From the NCBI GenBank assembly GCA_012839345.1, contig DUNN01000022.1, positions 124,001 through 188,000 of the forward strand: a stretch of 64,000 bases of DNA. The letters run 5' to 3'. Positions 51,264 through 60,933 of this stretch are shown piece after piece; position 1 is the stretch's first letter; every line of letters begins with the position of its first letter. The position numbers were made by a program, and so were the translations under genes. The notes beneath the pieces were generated by a model. It ran no database searches, was not told where the DNA came from, and worked only from the letters and a program-made list of their open reading frames with translations. The DNA comes from Clostridiales bacterium (GTDB lineage Bacteria; Bacillota; Clostridia; Oscillospirales; Acutalibacteraceae).

Positions 51264-52361
51264 ATGTTTGAAAATTTAAATGTTTTTGAGAAACGCTATG
51301 AAGAGTTAAATCAAAAATTGTATGACCCTGCCGTGCTGGCCGACCAATCCCTTTACACAGAATTGATAAAGGAACACAAAAATATTACGCCGATTGTCGA
51401 AAAATATCGGGAATACCGGAACGCCTGCAAATCTATGGAGGAGTCTTTGGAACTGCTGAACGAAGGCGGGCTGGAAAAAGAGCTGAAGGAATTGGCGGAC
51501 GAGGAGCTTCAGCAGGCGAAAGAAGACATGGAGCGCACGGCCGAAGAACTGAAAATTTTGCTGCTTCCGCGCGACCCGAATGACGACCGCAACGTAATTG
51601 TGGAAATTCGTGCTGGGGCGGGAGGGGAAGAGGCCGCTCTGTTTTCCGGCGTGCTGTACCGGATGTACAGCATGTATGCGGAGTCCCGCGGATGGAAAAC
51701 GGAACTGCTGAACGCGAACGAAACGGAACTCGGCGGCTTTAAGGAAATCAGCTTTATGATTACCGGCGAAGGCGCGTATTCCCGCCTGAAGTATGAAAGC
51801 GGCGTTCACCGAGTGCAGCGTGTGCCGGAAACGGAAACACAGGGCAGAATCCATACTTCCACTGCAACCGTTGCGGTGCTGCCTGAAGCCGATGAAGTAG
51901 AGGTTGAAATTAACCCGAAAGATTTGCAGATTGACACGTTCCGTTCCAGCGGAGCGGGCGGCCAGCATATCAATAAGACTTCGTCTGCCATCCGTATCAC
52001 CCATCTGCCGACTGGTATGGTGGTGGAATGCCAGGATGAACGCAGTCAGTACAAGAATAAAGACAAGGCAATGAAGGTGCTGCGTTCCCGTCTGTTTGAA
52101 ATTAAGCAGAGGGAGCATGACGAGCGCATTGCGTCCGATCGAAAATCACAGATTGGCACTGGGGACCGCTCCGAACGGATTCGCACCTACAACTATCCCC
52201 AGGGCCGGCTGACCGATCACCGCATCGGCCTTACCTTGTATCGTTTGGACGATGTGCTGAACGGTAGTTTGGATGAAGTAATCGACGCCCTGATTACCGC
52301 GGACCGGGCGGAGAAAATGAAAGATACCATAGAGAATCAGTCGGAAGAACGAGAAGATTGA
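51264..52361 (+). CDS. prfA: Peptide chain release factor 1
   Basis: A 365-residue RF1 that ends translation at UAG and UAA. A coiled-coil N-terminal domain (1-100) is followed by [20 protein letters not shown]. The [20 protein letters not shown] region near residue 180 is RF1-like. The catalytic GGQ lies in [15 protein letters not shown] near residue 233. The prmC methyltransferase gene, which often follows prfA, is absent; sua5 is next. The ribosome binding site GAAGGAG is part of an inverted repeat. Confidence 0.96.
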   Translation: MFENLNVFEKRYEELNQKLYDPAVLADQSLYTELIKEHKNITPIVEKYREYRNACKSMEESLELLNEGGLEKELKELADEELQQAKEDMERTAEELKILLLPRDPNDDRNVIVEIRAGAGGEEAALFSGVLYRMYSMYAESRGWKTELLNANETELGGFKEISFMITGEGAYSRLKYESGVHRVQRVPETETQGRIHTSTATVAVLPEADEVEVEINPKDLQIDTFRSSGAGGQHINKTSSAIRITHLPTGMVVECQDERSQYKNKDKAMKVLRSRLFEIKQREHDERIASDRKSQIGTGDRSERIRTYNYPQGRLTDHRIGLTLYRLDDVLNGSLDEVIDALITADRAEKMKDTIENQSEERED

Positions 52362-52454
52362 AAACCATGTTTTCAAGCGGAATGTTCTGTCCTGTTCCGC
52401 TAAGATTCGGGTGGAACATCCGGCTGAAAAAGAAAGGATGCCATAGAAAAAGAA

Positions 52455-53477
52455 ATGCAAACCCAGTTATTAAATGCGAATGATCCGCACGCTGTAGAAA
52501 CTGCCGCCCAAATTATTCGCGATGGCGGTTTGGTCGGCATGCCGACGGAAACCGTATACGGCCTTGCCGCCAACGCGTTGGACGGCAAGGCAGCAGCACG
52601 CATTTTTGTGGCAAAGGGCCGTCCGATGGACAACCCTTTGATCGTACATATTTCGGAATTTGATCAGATTCATCAGCTGGTGCGGGAACTGCCCGATTCT
52701 GCGGTCCAACTGGCGGAAGAGTTCTGGCCGGGCCCGTTGACAATGGTTTTGCCAAAATCCGCGCGGATTCCGGATGAGGTTAGCGCCGGTCTTGATACGG
52801 TGGGCATACGGTTTCCGTCGCATCCGGTTGCCCGTGCATTGATTACCGCTGCGGGCCTGCCGATTGCTGCGCCCTCCGCGAACACCTCCGGCCGTCCCAG
52901 TCCAACCACTGCTGCGCATGTCATGCATGACTTGGCCGGCAAGATTGAAGCGGTTTTGGATGGCGGCCCGTGCGGCGTGGGTGTGGAATCTACGGTACTG
53001 ACCCTTGCTACCAATCCTCCGCGCCTTTTGCGCCCGGGTGGGGTTACGCTGGAACAGCTGCGCAGCGTACTCGGGAAAGTCGATATGGACAGCGCGGTTC
53101 TGAACCCGCTCAAAGAGGGGGTAAAGGCTGCATCACCCGGTATGAAATATAAGCATTATTCTCCGAAGGCAAACGTAATTATTCTGGAAGGCAGTTTTGA
53201 GGCGTATCGGAACTATGTAAACACGCATTGCGAAGAGGGAACTGTTGCTCTTTGCTATAACGGTGAGGGGAAAGAACTGAAAGTGCCCTGCGTTTGTTAT
53301 GGCGGGGAACAGAACGGGTCACAGCAGGCGCATGAATTGTTTGAAGCGTTGCGCAGACTGGACGAAATGAACGCAAAAACCGTTTATGCGCGCTGCCCGG
53401 AGCCGACAGGAGTTGGTTTGGCGGTGTATAACCGCTTGATTCGTGCGGCCGGCTTTGAGGTGCTTCATCTTGAATAA
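52455..53477 (+). CDS. sua5: L-threonylcarbamoyladenylate synthase, Sua5 type
   Basis: A 340-residue Sua5/YwlC. It makes threonylcarbamoyl-AMP from threonine, bicarbonate and ATP, the first step of tRNA t6A37. The YrdC-like catalytic domain (1-200) has GGLVGMPTETVYGLAANAL near 27, KGRPMDNPLIVHI near 55 and APSANTSGRPSPT near 140. The C-terminal Sua5 domain (about 215-340) begins SPGMKYKHYSPKA. It supplies the tsaB/tsaE-dependent step encoded later in the window. The gap to prfA holds a 7-bp hairpin AGCGGAA/TTCCGCT (52376-52401). Confidence 0.94.
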   Translation: MQTQLLNANDPHAVETAAQIIRDGGLVGMPTETVYGLAANALDGKAAARIFVAKGRPMDNPLIVHISEFDQIHQLVRELPDSAVQLAEEFWPGPLTMVLPKSARIPDEVSAGLDTVGIRFPSHPVARALITAAGLPIAAPSANTSGRPSPTTAAHVMHDLAGKIEAVLDGGPCGVGVESTVLTLATNPPRLLRPGGVTLEQLRSVLGKVDMDSAVLNPLKEGVKAASPGMKYKHYSPKANVIILEGSFEAYRNYVNTHCEEGTVALCYNGEGKELKVPCVCYGGEQNGSQQAHELFEALRRLDEMNAKTVYARCPEPTGVGLAVYNRLIRAAGFEVLHLE

Positions 53478-54084
53478 GCCGGTCATTGGGCTCACCGGCC
53501 CCACCGGTGCCGGAAAATCCACCGTGGCTCAGACTTTGAAAGACCTGGGGTGTATGGTGATTGACGCCGACCGGATTGCCCATGAAGTGGTAAATCAGCC
53601 CGAATGTGCTTCGGAGCTTGCCCGGGAATTCGGTTCCGACCTTATCTTTCCGGACGGGAGCCTGAACCGAAAGCTGCTAGGCATCCGCGCTTTTTCTACC
53701 CGGCAGAAAACGGACCGCCTGAACGAAATCACACATCCCAGAATTTTGGGTGAGGTTCTGCGCCAGATTGAAGCCGGAAAGGCCGGCAGCGCCAAGGCGG
53801 TGATTCTGGACGCACCGTTGCTTTTTGAAAGTGAAGCAGACCGTTTCTGCGACGCTGTGATTGCCGTGACGGCACCGGCGGATGTACGGCTTGGCCGGAT
53901 TATGCAGCGGGACTCCATCCCTGCGCAACTCGCGCAGGCGCGAATCCGAGCGCAGCATGACGAAATGTATTACAAAGAACGGGCAAAATATTCCTTTGAC
54001 GGTTCTCTGCCAATTCATCTAATCCCTGAATCGGCGCGTAATTTATTGGAGAAAATATTTGGAGATTTGCATGAAACGATATAG
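53470..54084 (+). CDS. coaE: Dephospho-CoA kinase
   Basis: A 204-residue CoaE, the last enzyme of coenzyme A synthesis. The P-loop is IGLTGPTGAGKSTVAQTL at residues 5-22. DADRIAHEVVNQP near 34 and LDAPLLFESEADRFCD near 113 are family motifs. The TTG start at 53470 overlaps the end of sua5 (which stops at 53477), with GAGGTG 7 nt upstream. This gives the short family-like N terminus; a longer frame into sua5 is rejected. It overlaps the next gene by 14 nt. Confidence 0.92.
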   Translation: MNKPVIGLTGPTGAGKSTVAQTLKDLGCMVIDADRIAHEVVNQPECASELAREFGSDLIFPDGSLNRKLLGIRAFSTRQKTDRLNEITHPRILGEVLRQIEAGKAGSAKAVILDAPLLFESEADRFCDAVIAVTAPADVRLGRIMQRDSIPAQLAQARIRAQHDEMYYKERAKYSFDGSLPIHLIPESARNLLEKIFGDLHETI

Positions 54085-54688
54085 AAAGCCTTATAAAAAG
54101 CCTTTTTTTATTGTAGTTGGTCTGGTGTTGCTGCTCGTTCTTGGCTATTTCGTTTTGTCACGCTGTTACGATTCCTTTATGAAGCAGGCATATCCCCTAA
54201 AGTATTCCGAAATTGTTTCGGTGGAAGCAACCGAAAATAAACTGGACCCAGCACTGGTCTATTCAGTGATAAAAGTGGAAAGCAATTTTGACGCCGAAGC
54301 CGTTTCCCACGCGGGCGCCGTTGGACTGATGCAGCTTACCCCAGATACGTTTGAATGGCTTCGGACCAAAAGCAAAAGTGAAAACAATTCGGTGTATACT
54401 TCGCAGGATTTAAAAATGCCGAACATTAATATCCGTTACGGCTGCCGCTTTCTTGCGCTTCTTCTCAAAAAATATTCCAACACCCGTACCGCACTTAGTG
54501 CCTATAACGCGGGCATCGGTACGGTCAACGGATGGCTGAAAGATTCCGAGGTTTCCAAAGACGGAATAACGCTGGAACACATCCCATATGCCGAGACCCG
54601 AAAATATGTCGATGCAGTTTTGAAAAACTATGAAAAATATAAAAGTCTGTATCAATTCAACAGCAAAGGAGAAATGATTAATGGCTGA
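54071..54688 (+). CDS. Lytic murein transglycosylase (SLT domain)
   Basis: A 205-residue membrane-anchored transglycosylase that cleaves peptidoglycan to 1,6-anhydro products. The N-terminal membrane segment is FFIVVGLVLLLVLGYFVLS (about 11-30). The SLT domain covers about 50-195: the catalytic Glu is in VIKVESNFDAEAVS (near 77), followed by GAVGLMQLTPDTF, RYGCRFLALLLKKYSNT and ALSAYNAGIGTVNGWL. The ATG at 54071 follows GGAG. The gene overlaps coaE and the M18 peptidase, so it is in one operon. Confidence 0.9.
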   Translation: MKRYRKPYKKPFFIVVGLVLLLVLGYFVLSRCYDSFMKQAYPLKYSEIVSVEATENKLDPALVYSVIKVESNFDAEAVSHAGAVGLMQLTPDTFEWLRTKSKSENNSVYTSQDLKMPNINIRYGCRFLALLLKKYSNTRTALSAYNAGIGTVNGWLKDSEVSKDGITLEHIPYAETRKYVDAVLKNYEKYKSLYQFNSKGEMING

Positions 54689-56093
54689 AAAAATGGAAAA
54701 TGAAACAATCAAAAAATTAAAAGAGGAACTGCTGATTAACCGCAAGAACGGTTATTTTCAAATTCCGGACGAAAAGGTAAAAGAAGCGGACCGTTTCTGC
54801 GAAGACTACAAAAAGTTCCTGAATGAAGGTAAGACAGAACGCGAAGTTGTGGCGTACGCTGTTAAAGCGGCGGAAAAAGCAGGATTTGTTCCTTATGATT
54901 TCAATAAGCAGTACAAGGCTGGCGACAAGGTTTATTACAACAACCGCGATAAAGCGTTGATTCTGGCTGTAATCGGAACGGAAGGATGCAAGAACGGCGT
55001 CCGCATCGCAGCATCGCATATCGATTCTCCGCGCCTGGATTTAAAGCCCCATCCGCTTTTCGAAAAGGACGATATCGCGTGGCTGAAAACACATTATTAT
55101 GGTGGAATTAAAAAGTATCAGTGGATGGCGACCCCGCTTTCCCTGCATGGACGGGTCGTTCTGAAGGACGGCACCAAGGTTGACGTCCGTCTTGGCGAAG
55201 AGGACGGCGAACCTCAGTTCTGCATTACCGACCTTTTAATTCACCTTGCTGCTGAGCAGATGGACAAAAAGATGTCCAAGGCGATTGAGGGCGAAAGTAT
55301 GAATATTTTAGCCGGCAGCCGGCCGGTGCGGGCGGACGAGGGCGACAACCTTGTAAAGCTCAATATCATGAAGCTTATTCATGAAAAATACGGCATGACG
55401 GAAGAGGATTTTGTTTCCTCCGATTTTGAGTTTGTTCCCGCCCATAAGGCGACGGATATCGGCTTTGACCACAGCATGATTGGTGCTTACGGTCACGACG
55501 ACCGTGTTTGCGCGTATCCTGCTTTAATGGCTGCGCTTAATGTGAAAAATCCGAAGAATACGGTCATTACCGTTTTGGCAGATCGTGAAGAAATCGGAAG
55601 TGACGGCAATACCGGCCTGAATTCCCAGTTCCTGCACTATTTTATTGCGGACCTGGCACAGTCCGAAGGGCTTAGAACCCGTTATGTCCTGCGTAAATCC
55701 AAGTGCCTTTCCGCGGATGTTACCGCTGCGTACGACCCGAACTACGCCAGCGTTTATGAATCCATGAACAGCACGTACCTCAACAACGGAGTGGGTATGT
55801 GCAAATATACCGGTGCCCGCGGCAAGAGCGGCACCAGTGAGGCAAGCGCGGAGTTTGTTGCAGAAGTGCGCAATATTTTTGAGCAGAACGACGTTCTGTG
55901 GCAGATTGGCGAACTTGGCAAAATCGATGCAGGCGGCGGCGGAACCGTGGCGATGTTCATTGCGAACCTGGATATCGACGTACTCGATGTCGGTGTGCCG
56001 GTGCTGTCAATGCATTCCCCGTTCGAGGTGGTTTCCAAGCTGGATGTATATATGACTTATAAGGGTATTAAGGCGTTTTACGAAGCAAAATAA
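54681..56093 (+). CDS. M18 family aminopeptidase
   Basis: A 470-residue cytosolic metallo-aminopeptidase of the M18 (aspartyl aminopeptidase/Lap4) family. Metal-binding residues are expected in ASHIDSPRLDLKPHP (near 112), FDHSMIGAYGHDDRVCAY (near 265), LADREEIGSDGN (near 300) and LSMHSPFEVVSKLD (near 440). AAAGGAG is 9 nt upstream of the ATG, which lies inside the end of the transglycosylase gene. Substrate preference cannot be fixed. A strong terminator follows. Confidence 0.92.
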   Translation: MAEKMENETIKKLKEELLINRKNGYFQIPDEKVKEADRFCEDYKKFLNEGKTEREVVAYAVKAAEKAGFVPYDFNKQYKAGDKVYYNNRDKALILAVIGTEGCKNGVRIAASHIDSPRLDLKPHPLFEKDDIAWLKTHYYGGIKKYQWMATPLSLHGRVVLKDGTKVDVRLGEEDGEPQFCITDLLIHLAAEQMDKKMSKAIEGESMNILAGSRPVRADEGDNLVKLNIMKLIHEKYGMTEEDFVSSDFEFVPAHKATDIGFDHSMIGAYGHDDRVCAYPALMAALNVKNPKNTVITVLADREEIGSDGNTGLNSQFLHYFIADLAQSEGLRTRYVLRKSKCLSADVTAAYDPNYASVYESMNSTYLNNGVGMCKYTGARGKSGTSEASAEFVAEVRNIFEQNDVLWQIGELGKIDAGGGGTVAMFIANLDIDVLDVGVPVLSMHSPFEVVSKLDVYMTYKGIKAFYEAK

Positions 56094-56098
56094 AAAGA

Positions 56099-56124
56099 GG
56101 CGGGCCGAAAGGCCCGCCATTTCT
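56099..56124. terminator. Bidirectional terminator between the M18 peptidase and rodA
   Basis: GGCGGGCC, loop GAAA, GGCCCGCC. ATTTCT follows on the plus strand and CTCTTTTTATTTT on the minus strand, so it also ends rodA. Confidence 0.88.
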
Positions 56125-56140
56125 ATGCCAAAAGGAAGAT

Positions 56141-57298
56141 TTAACTGAATTTTTTCAAGCTGACTTTATCGGTTACTGTTCGATGCATATGCACGTTCAA
56201 TACCAATCCAAACCCAAGATATAGACAGGCTGCGGAGGAACCTCCGGCACTGAAAAACGGCAGCGTTACACCCATAACCGGCAGAAGGTTTAAACACATG
56301 CCCAAATTGAAGAGCGCCTGTGCCGCCACCATTCCGAAAAAGCCGAAGCAGATGGAATTTCCCATGGCGTCTCCTGCCTTCCGCGCAATATGGAGCGTGC
56401 GGAGAAGAAGCGTAAACAAAAGCAAAATAATGAGTACGCAGCCAACAAATCCCAGCAGTTCGCCCGCTACGGAAAAGATGTAATCCTTATCCTGCACCGG
56501 AACGAGCCATTTGTTTACACGGGTCTGTTCGTTGTATAATCCGCGCCCCCACAGGCCGCCGCTTCCAATAGACAGTCTGCCCTGCACCTGCTGCAGCCCT
56601 TTGTCCAGAGGATCGGAGTCCGGGTGCATAAAAATGGTCAGGCGGTCTTTTTGGTAAGGCTTCAGCATGAATTTGTAAGCCAGCGGAAATGCAACGCAGA
56701 GGGATGCAAATACCGCAACAAAGTAACGTAGCTGAACTCCGGAACCAAACGCCATCGCAAGGAACATGCAGAAGAAAATAACTGCGGCACCGTCGTCGCC
56801 CTGAAAGTGAACCAGAATAACCGGAACCGCTGCGTGTGCCGCAAGCAGCATAACATGGGGGAAGGAATAGAGCAGCCCACGCTCCTTAACTTCCGAAATA
56901 TGCTTGGAAAACGTAATCATAAATCCGATTTTCACCAGCTCGCTTGGCTGGAACGTCAGGCCGCCGGGCAGTTTAATCCAGGCCTGCGCATTCACGCCGC
57001 CGCTGTTGGTAACGGCCGTTCCTTTCAGCTTGGTATAAAGAATCAGGAACAAACAAAAGCCCGCTACAAGATACCAAAAGCTGGCGATTTCATGGTAATC
57101 GATTAATGTGATTAGAATTGCACCGCAGTACCCGAGCAAAATCGCAATCAACTGAATGGTGAAAACGCTTCGCGATTTTCCCTCTGTTGGGATTCTGCTG
57201 AGCAGCAGCAGACTGTAGGCCGAGATTGTAAGCATCAGCAGCCAATACAGTTTGTCCGTGCGTTTTAAATAATCAAGCAATGGTTTTAATACGCGCAT
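56141..57298 (-). CDS. rodA: Peptidoglycan polymerase RodA (SEDS family)
   Basis: A 385-residue SEDS glycosyltransferase with about ten membrane helices. It polymerises lipid II for cylindrical cell-wall growth with a class B penicillin-binding protein. NAQAWIKLPGGLTFQPSELV near residue 103 is the diagnostic SEDS loop. RLSIGSGGLWGRGLY and AGGSSAACLYLGFGLVLNV near 335-375 are further conserved blocks. The ATG at 57298 follows GAGAGGTG. RodA is preferred over FtsW/SpoVE because of the loop sequence and lack of division genes nearby, but the subtype is not certain. Confidence 0.85.
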   Translation of the reverse strand: MRVLKPLLDYLKRTDKLYWLLMLTISAYSLLLLSRIPTEGKSRSVFTIQLIAILLGYCGAILITLIDYHEIASFWYLVAGFCLFLILYTKLKGTAVTNSGGVNAQAWIKLPGGLTFQPSELVKIGFMITFSKHISEVKERGLLYSFPHVMLLAAHAAVPVILVHFQGDDGAAVIFFCMFLAMAFGSGVQLRYFVAVFASLCVAFPLAYKFMLKPYQKDRLTIFMHPDSDPLDKGLQQVQGRLSIGSGGLWGRGLYNEQTRVNKWLVPVQDKDYIFSVAGELLGFVGCVLIILLLFTLLLRTLHIARKAGDAMGNSICFGFFGMVAAQALFNLGMCLNLLPVMGVTLPFFSAGGSSAACLYLGFGLVLNVHMHRTVTDKVSLKKFS

Positions 57299-57423
57299 GA
57301 ATTCACCTCTCAATCTTACTTATTATAAGATGCGAGCGCACAACATGCAAGCAAATTTCGGAATGGTTACAAAACATTCACAATGATATTTGTGGATAAT
57401 TCGAATTTCTTTGCCGGTTTTAG

Positions 57424-57452
57424 TTCATTTTCGACCTGTAATATGATATAAT
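57424..57452 (+). promoter_or_regulatory. Extended -10 promoter of fhs
   Basis: An extended TGATATAAT (57444-57452) has a perfect TATAAT. The -35 TTCATT (57424-57429) is weak at 17-nt spacing, which the TG extension may compensate. Confidence 0.5.
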
Positions 57453-57484
57453 TTTTACATATTTTTGTGTTAGGAGAATGCCTC

Positions 57485-59152
57485 ATGCTCACGGACATTG
57501 AAATTGCACAGCAGGCAAAGCTGGTGCCGATTGCACAAATTGCTTCCAGACTGGGAATTCAGGAAGAAGAACTCGAGCCTTACGGCAGGTATAAGGCCAA
57601 ACTGAACGACGCGCTTTTTCAACGCCTGCGGGATAAGCAGGATGGAAAACTAATTCTGGTCACCGCAATTAACCCGACCCCCGCCGGGGAGGGAAAAACG
57701 ACCACGACCGCCGGACTGGGCGAAGCAATGGCAAAAATCGGGAAAAACGCGATCCTCGCGCTCCGTGAGCCGAGCCTTGGACCGGTTTTCGGCATCAAGG
57801 GCGGCGCGGCAGGCGGCGGCTATGCGCAGGTTGTGCCAATGGAGGACATTAATCTGCATTTTACCGGCGATTTTCATGCCATTACCTCGGCTAATAATTT
57901 GCTTTGCGCGATGCTGGACAATCACATTCAACAGGGAAATGCGCTTCAAATTGATCCCCGCCGGGTATTGATTAAGCGCTGTCTGGATATGAATGACCGC
58001 GCCCTGCGCAATGTGGTCATTGGATTGGGCGGCAAAATAAACGGGGTCCCCCGTGAAGAGGGGTTTTGCATTACGGTTGCTTCGGAAATTATGGCTATTT
58101 TCTGCCTTGCCGCCGACCTTGCCGACTTAAAAAAGCGTTTGGGAAAGATTCTGGTTGCCTATACTTATACCGGGGAACCGGTTTATGCCAGTGACCTGAA
58201 GGCACAGGGGGCAATGGCCGCTTTGTTGAAAGATGCGATTAATCCAAACCTGGTGCAGACATTGGAAGGTACGCCTGTGATTATGCACGGCGGCCCATTT
58301 GCCAATATTGCGCACGGCTGCAACTCCGTGCGTGCAACCCGACTGGCACTGAAGCTAGCTGATTACTGTATTACCGAGGCGGGCTTCGGTTCTGACCTTG
58401 GTGCGGAAAAGTTTCTGGATATTAAATGCCGGTTTGCGGGTTTAAAGCCGAACGCGATTGTGGTAGTTGCCACGGCGCGCGCACTGAAATATAACGGTGG
58501 AGTCCCCAAAGACCGTACAGCGGAAGAAAATCTGGACGCCCTGAAAAAAGGAATTGTGAACCTTGGCGCCCACATTTCCAACATGAAAAAATACGGCGTT
58601 CCGGTTGTGGTTGCTATCAACCGCTTTTTGACCGATTCCGATGCGGAACTTGGCTTTATTGAAGAATATTGCCGTCAGAACGGCGCTGATTTTGCACTTT
58701 CCGAGGTGTTTGCAAAAGGCGGGGAAGGCGGAATTGACCTGGCAAAAAAGGTGTGCGCTGCGGCAGAGAAACCGTCCGATTTTCATCCGATTTATTCGGA
58801 GCTTGCCCCTGTAAAAGAGAAAATCGGCGCGATTGCACGTGAAATTTACGGCGCAGACGGCGTGGATTATACCTCGCAGGCGGAAAAGTCCATTCGGGAA
58901 ATTGAAGCGCTCGGCGGGGATAAACTTCCCGTGTGTATCGCGAAAACGCAGTACTCCCTTTCGGATAACGCCGCGCTGCTCGGCCGGCCGACCGGCTTCC
59001 GGATTACTATCCGCGATTTGCGGCTTTCCAACGGCGCCGGGTTTGTAGTGGCTTATGCAGGTGATATCATGACGATGCCCGGTCTTCCGAAAGTTCCGAG
59101 TGCCGAGCGGATTGACGTGAGCGACAGCGGCAAAATAACAGGATTATTTTAA
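57485..59152 (+). CDS. fhs: Formate-tetrahydrofolate ligase
   Basis: A 555-residue enzyme, the normal length. It forms 10-formyl-tetrahydrofolate from formate, ATP and tetrahydrofolate. This is central to one-carbon metabolism and, in acetogens, to the methyl branch. [19 protein letters not shown] near residue 62 is the P-loop-like ATP motif. [20 protein letters not shown] near 98 and the later VKFLD-type [20 protein letters not shown] are conserved. The ATG at 57485 follows GGAG. It is monocistronic. The presence of this gene alone does not prove acetogenesis. Confidence 0.97.
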   Translation: MLTDIEIAQQAKLVPIAQIASRLGIQEEELEPYGRYKAKLNDALFQRLRDKQDGKLILVTAINPTPAGEGKTTTTAGLGEAMAKIGKNAILALREPSLGPVFGIKGGAAGGGYAQVVPMEDINLHFTGDFHAITSANNLLCAMLDNHIQQGNALQIDPRRVLIKRCLDMNDRALRNVVIGLGGKINGVPREEGFCITVASEIMAIFCLAADLADLKKRLGKILVAYTYTGEPVYASDLKAQGAMAALLKDAINPNLVQTLEGTPVIMHGGPFANIAHGCNSVRATRLALKLADYCITEAGFGSDLGAEKFLDIKCRFAGLKPNAIVVVATARALKYNGGVPKDRTAEENLDALKKGIVNLGAHISNMKKYGVPVVVAINRFLTDSDAELGFIEEYCRQNGADFALSEVFAKGGEGGIDLAKKVCAAAEKPSDFHPIYSELAPVKEKIGAIAREIYGADGVDYTSQAEKSIREIEALGGDKLPVCIAKTQYSLSDNAALLGRPTGFRITIRDLRLSNGAGFVVAYAGDIMTMPGLPKVPSAERIDVSDSGKITGLF

Positions 59153-59249
59153 GGACAGTTAAAAGTCTTTATCTCCGCAAAAAATAAGGCGGGGATTTGG
59201 TCAGATCGGCCGTGGTATGCGGCCGGCAGCGAAAGGATAAGACATAAGA

Positions 59250-59675
59250 ATGCAGGAAATTATAACATCGTCCCCGGCTCAGACGGAAGCGCTAGGTGAA
59301 AAAATTGCCGCGCGGCTGCGCGGAGGAGAAACGCTTGCCCTGTTCGGCGGGATGGGAATGGGGAAGACGGCGTTTACACGCGGCCTGGCCCGCGGTCTTG
59401 GGGTGGAAGACGGCGTTTCCAGCCCGACCTTCGCCTTGGTGCATGAATATTCCGGCAGAATCCCGGTCTATCATTTCGACATGTTCCGCGTGACGGACTG
59501 GGACGACCTGTATTCCACGGGCTTTTTCGACTATTTGGAAAGCGGCGGAGTACTGGTGATTGAGTGGAGTGAAAATATCGAGGCTGCTCTTCCGCAAGAC
59601 GCTGTCCGGATTGAAATCCGGCAGGGAAATGCGGAAAATGAAAGGATTTTCCGGATTGACGGAATAGAAGTTTAA
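59250..59675 (+). CDS. tsaE: tRNA t6A biosynthesis ATPase TsaE
   Basis: A 141-residue P-loop ATPase of the TsaBDE complex that completes tRNA t6A37. Walker A is GGMGMGKTAFTRGLARGLG near residue 34. SSPTFALVHEYSG near 57 and YHFDMFRVTDWDDLYSTG near 73 are diagnostic. The D-x-x-R and WSEN motifs (VIEWSENI near 109) are present. It starts a run with tsaB; tsaD is not in this window. A weak hairpin lies between fhs and this gene. Confidence 0.93.
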   Translation: MQEIITSSPAQTEALGEKIAARLRGGETLALFGGMGMGKTAFTRGLARGLGVEDGVSSPTFALVHEYSGRIPVYHFDMFRVTDWDDLYSTGFFDYLESGGVLVIEWSENIEAALPQDAVRIEIRQGNAENERIFRIDGIEV

Positions 59676-59718
59676 GGAACAAGGTTTTCCAGCAGCCTGT
59701 GAAAGGACGGTTATATTA

Positions 59719-60432
59719 TTGAGAATACTGGCGATTGATTCCTCCGCCACTGCTGCTTCGGCAGCTTTGGTGGAGGACGGCAAGGTACTCGGGGAATTTT
59801 ACATCAATACAAAGCTGACCCACAGTCAGACCCTGATGCCGATGATAACCAATGTGCTCCAATGCACACGTACGGAGTTGTCTGAAGTGGATTTATTTGC
59901 GGTTTCCGCTGGCCCGGGGTCTTTTACCGGAATCCGAATTGGCATTGCAAGTATGAAAGGCCTTGCCATGGCGCAGAATAAACCTTGTGTGGGGGTGTCC
60001 ACGCTGGAAGCAATGGCGGAGAATCTTTCCCATTTGAAAGGCACTGTCTGTGCGGTGATGGATGCGCGCTGCCAGCAGGTTTACAATGCGGTCTTTGCCG
60101 TGGACCACGGCAAAATGGAGAGACTTACCCCAGACCGCGCTCTTTCCGTTGAAAGTTTGGCGAAAGAATGCGAAGAAAGTAAAAATTATGAAAAACCGCT
60201 CTATTTGGTTGGAGATGGGGCGAAGTTGTGCTATAATATAGAACGGTTTCAGGAACTGGGCGCCGTTCTCCCGCCGGAACCGCTGATTTATCAGCGTGCC
60301 TGCGGCGTAGCAAAGGCGGCAGTACGCATTTATGAAAACGGCGGTGCGGTAAGTGCCGCGGCGCTGATGCCTGTGTATTTACGTCTTCCACAGGCGGAGC
60401 GCGAGTTGAAAAAACGAATGAAGGAGAAGTAG
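59719..60432 (+). CDS. tsaB: tRNA t6A biosynthesis protein TsaB
   Basis: A 237-residue ASKHA-fold protein, the inactive partner of TsaD. ILAIDSSATAASAALVEDGK opens it. THSQTLMPMI and FAVSAGPGSFTGIRIGIASM (near 65) are the hallmarks of TsaB/YeaZ. The start is TTG at 59719, with AAAGGACGG upstream. It follows tsaE by 43 nt. The rpiB start lies 1 nt after its stop. Confidence 0.93.
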   Translation: MRILAIDSSATAASAALVEDGKVLGEFYINTKLTHSQTLMPMITNVLQCTRTELSEVDLFAVSAGPGSFTGIRIGIASMKGLAMAQNKPCVGVSTLEAMAENLSHLKGTVCAVMDARCQQVYNAVFAVDHGKMERLTPDRALSVESLAKECEESKNYEKPLYLVGDGAKLCYNIERFQELGAVLPPEPLIYQRACGVAKAAVRIYENGGAVSAAALMPVYLRLPQAERELKKRMKEK

Positions 60433-60433
60433 C

Positions 60434-60880
60434 ATGATAGTGTTGGGAGCCGACCACGGAGGAGTAAAACTAAAGGAAGCCATTAAAAAATATTTGGATG
60501 AGCAGAACATAGCCTACAAGGATTTCGGCACATTTGATGAGAACTCGGTTGATTATGCGCCGATCGCGTCGAGAGTTGCCAATGCGATTGTGGACGGCGA
60601 AGCTGAGCGGGGTTTTCTGTGCTGCGGTACGGGTATTGGAATGAGTATTGCCGCGAACAAGGTAAAGGGAATCCGCGCTTCCGTCTGCTCCGACCCGTTC
60701 AGCGCGGAAATGACACGGCGTCATAACAATGCCAATATCCTTTGCCTGGGCGGCAGAGTGATTAATGAGGAAAAAGCGGTTGAACTGGCGAAGATTTTCC
60801 TGAATACGCCTTTTGAAGGTGGACGCCACCAGCGCAGAATTGATCAGATTGCTGCTATTGAACGTGGGGAAAAGCTGTAA
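60434..60880 (+). CDS. rpiB: Ribose-5-phosphate isomerase B
   Basis: A 148-residue RpiB, interconverting ribose-5-phosphate and ribulose-5-phosphate. VLGADHGGVKLKEAI contains the substrate-binding DHGG. LCCGTGIGMSIAANK near residue 66 holds the catalytic Cys. RRHNNANILCLGGRVI near 98 is the phosphate-binding end. The ribosome binding site GGAG overlaps the end of tsaB. Together with upp it fits nucleotide supply (ribose-5-phosphate to PRPP). Confidence 0.95.
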   Translation: MIVLGADHGGVKLKEAIKKYLDEQNIAYKDFGTFDENSVDYAPIASRVANAIVDGEAERGFLCCGTGIGMSIAANKVKGIRASVCSDPFSAEMTRRHNNANILCLGGRVINEEKAVELAKIFLNTPFEGGRHQRRIDQIAAIERGEKL

Positions 60881-60933
60881 AACCGGGACGGTTCCCGTAA
60901 TGAATAAAGAAAACGAAATTTGGAGGCTGTTAA

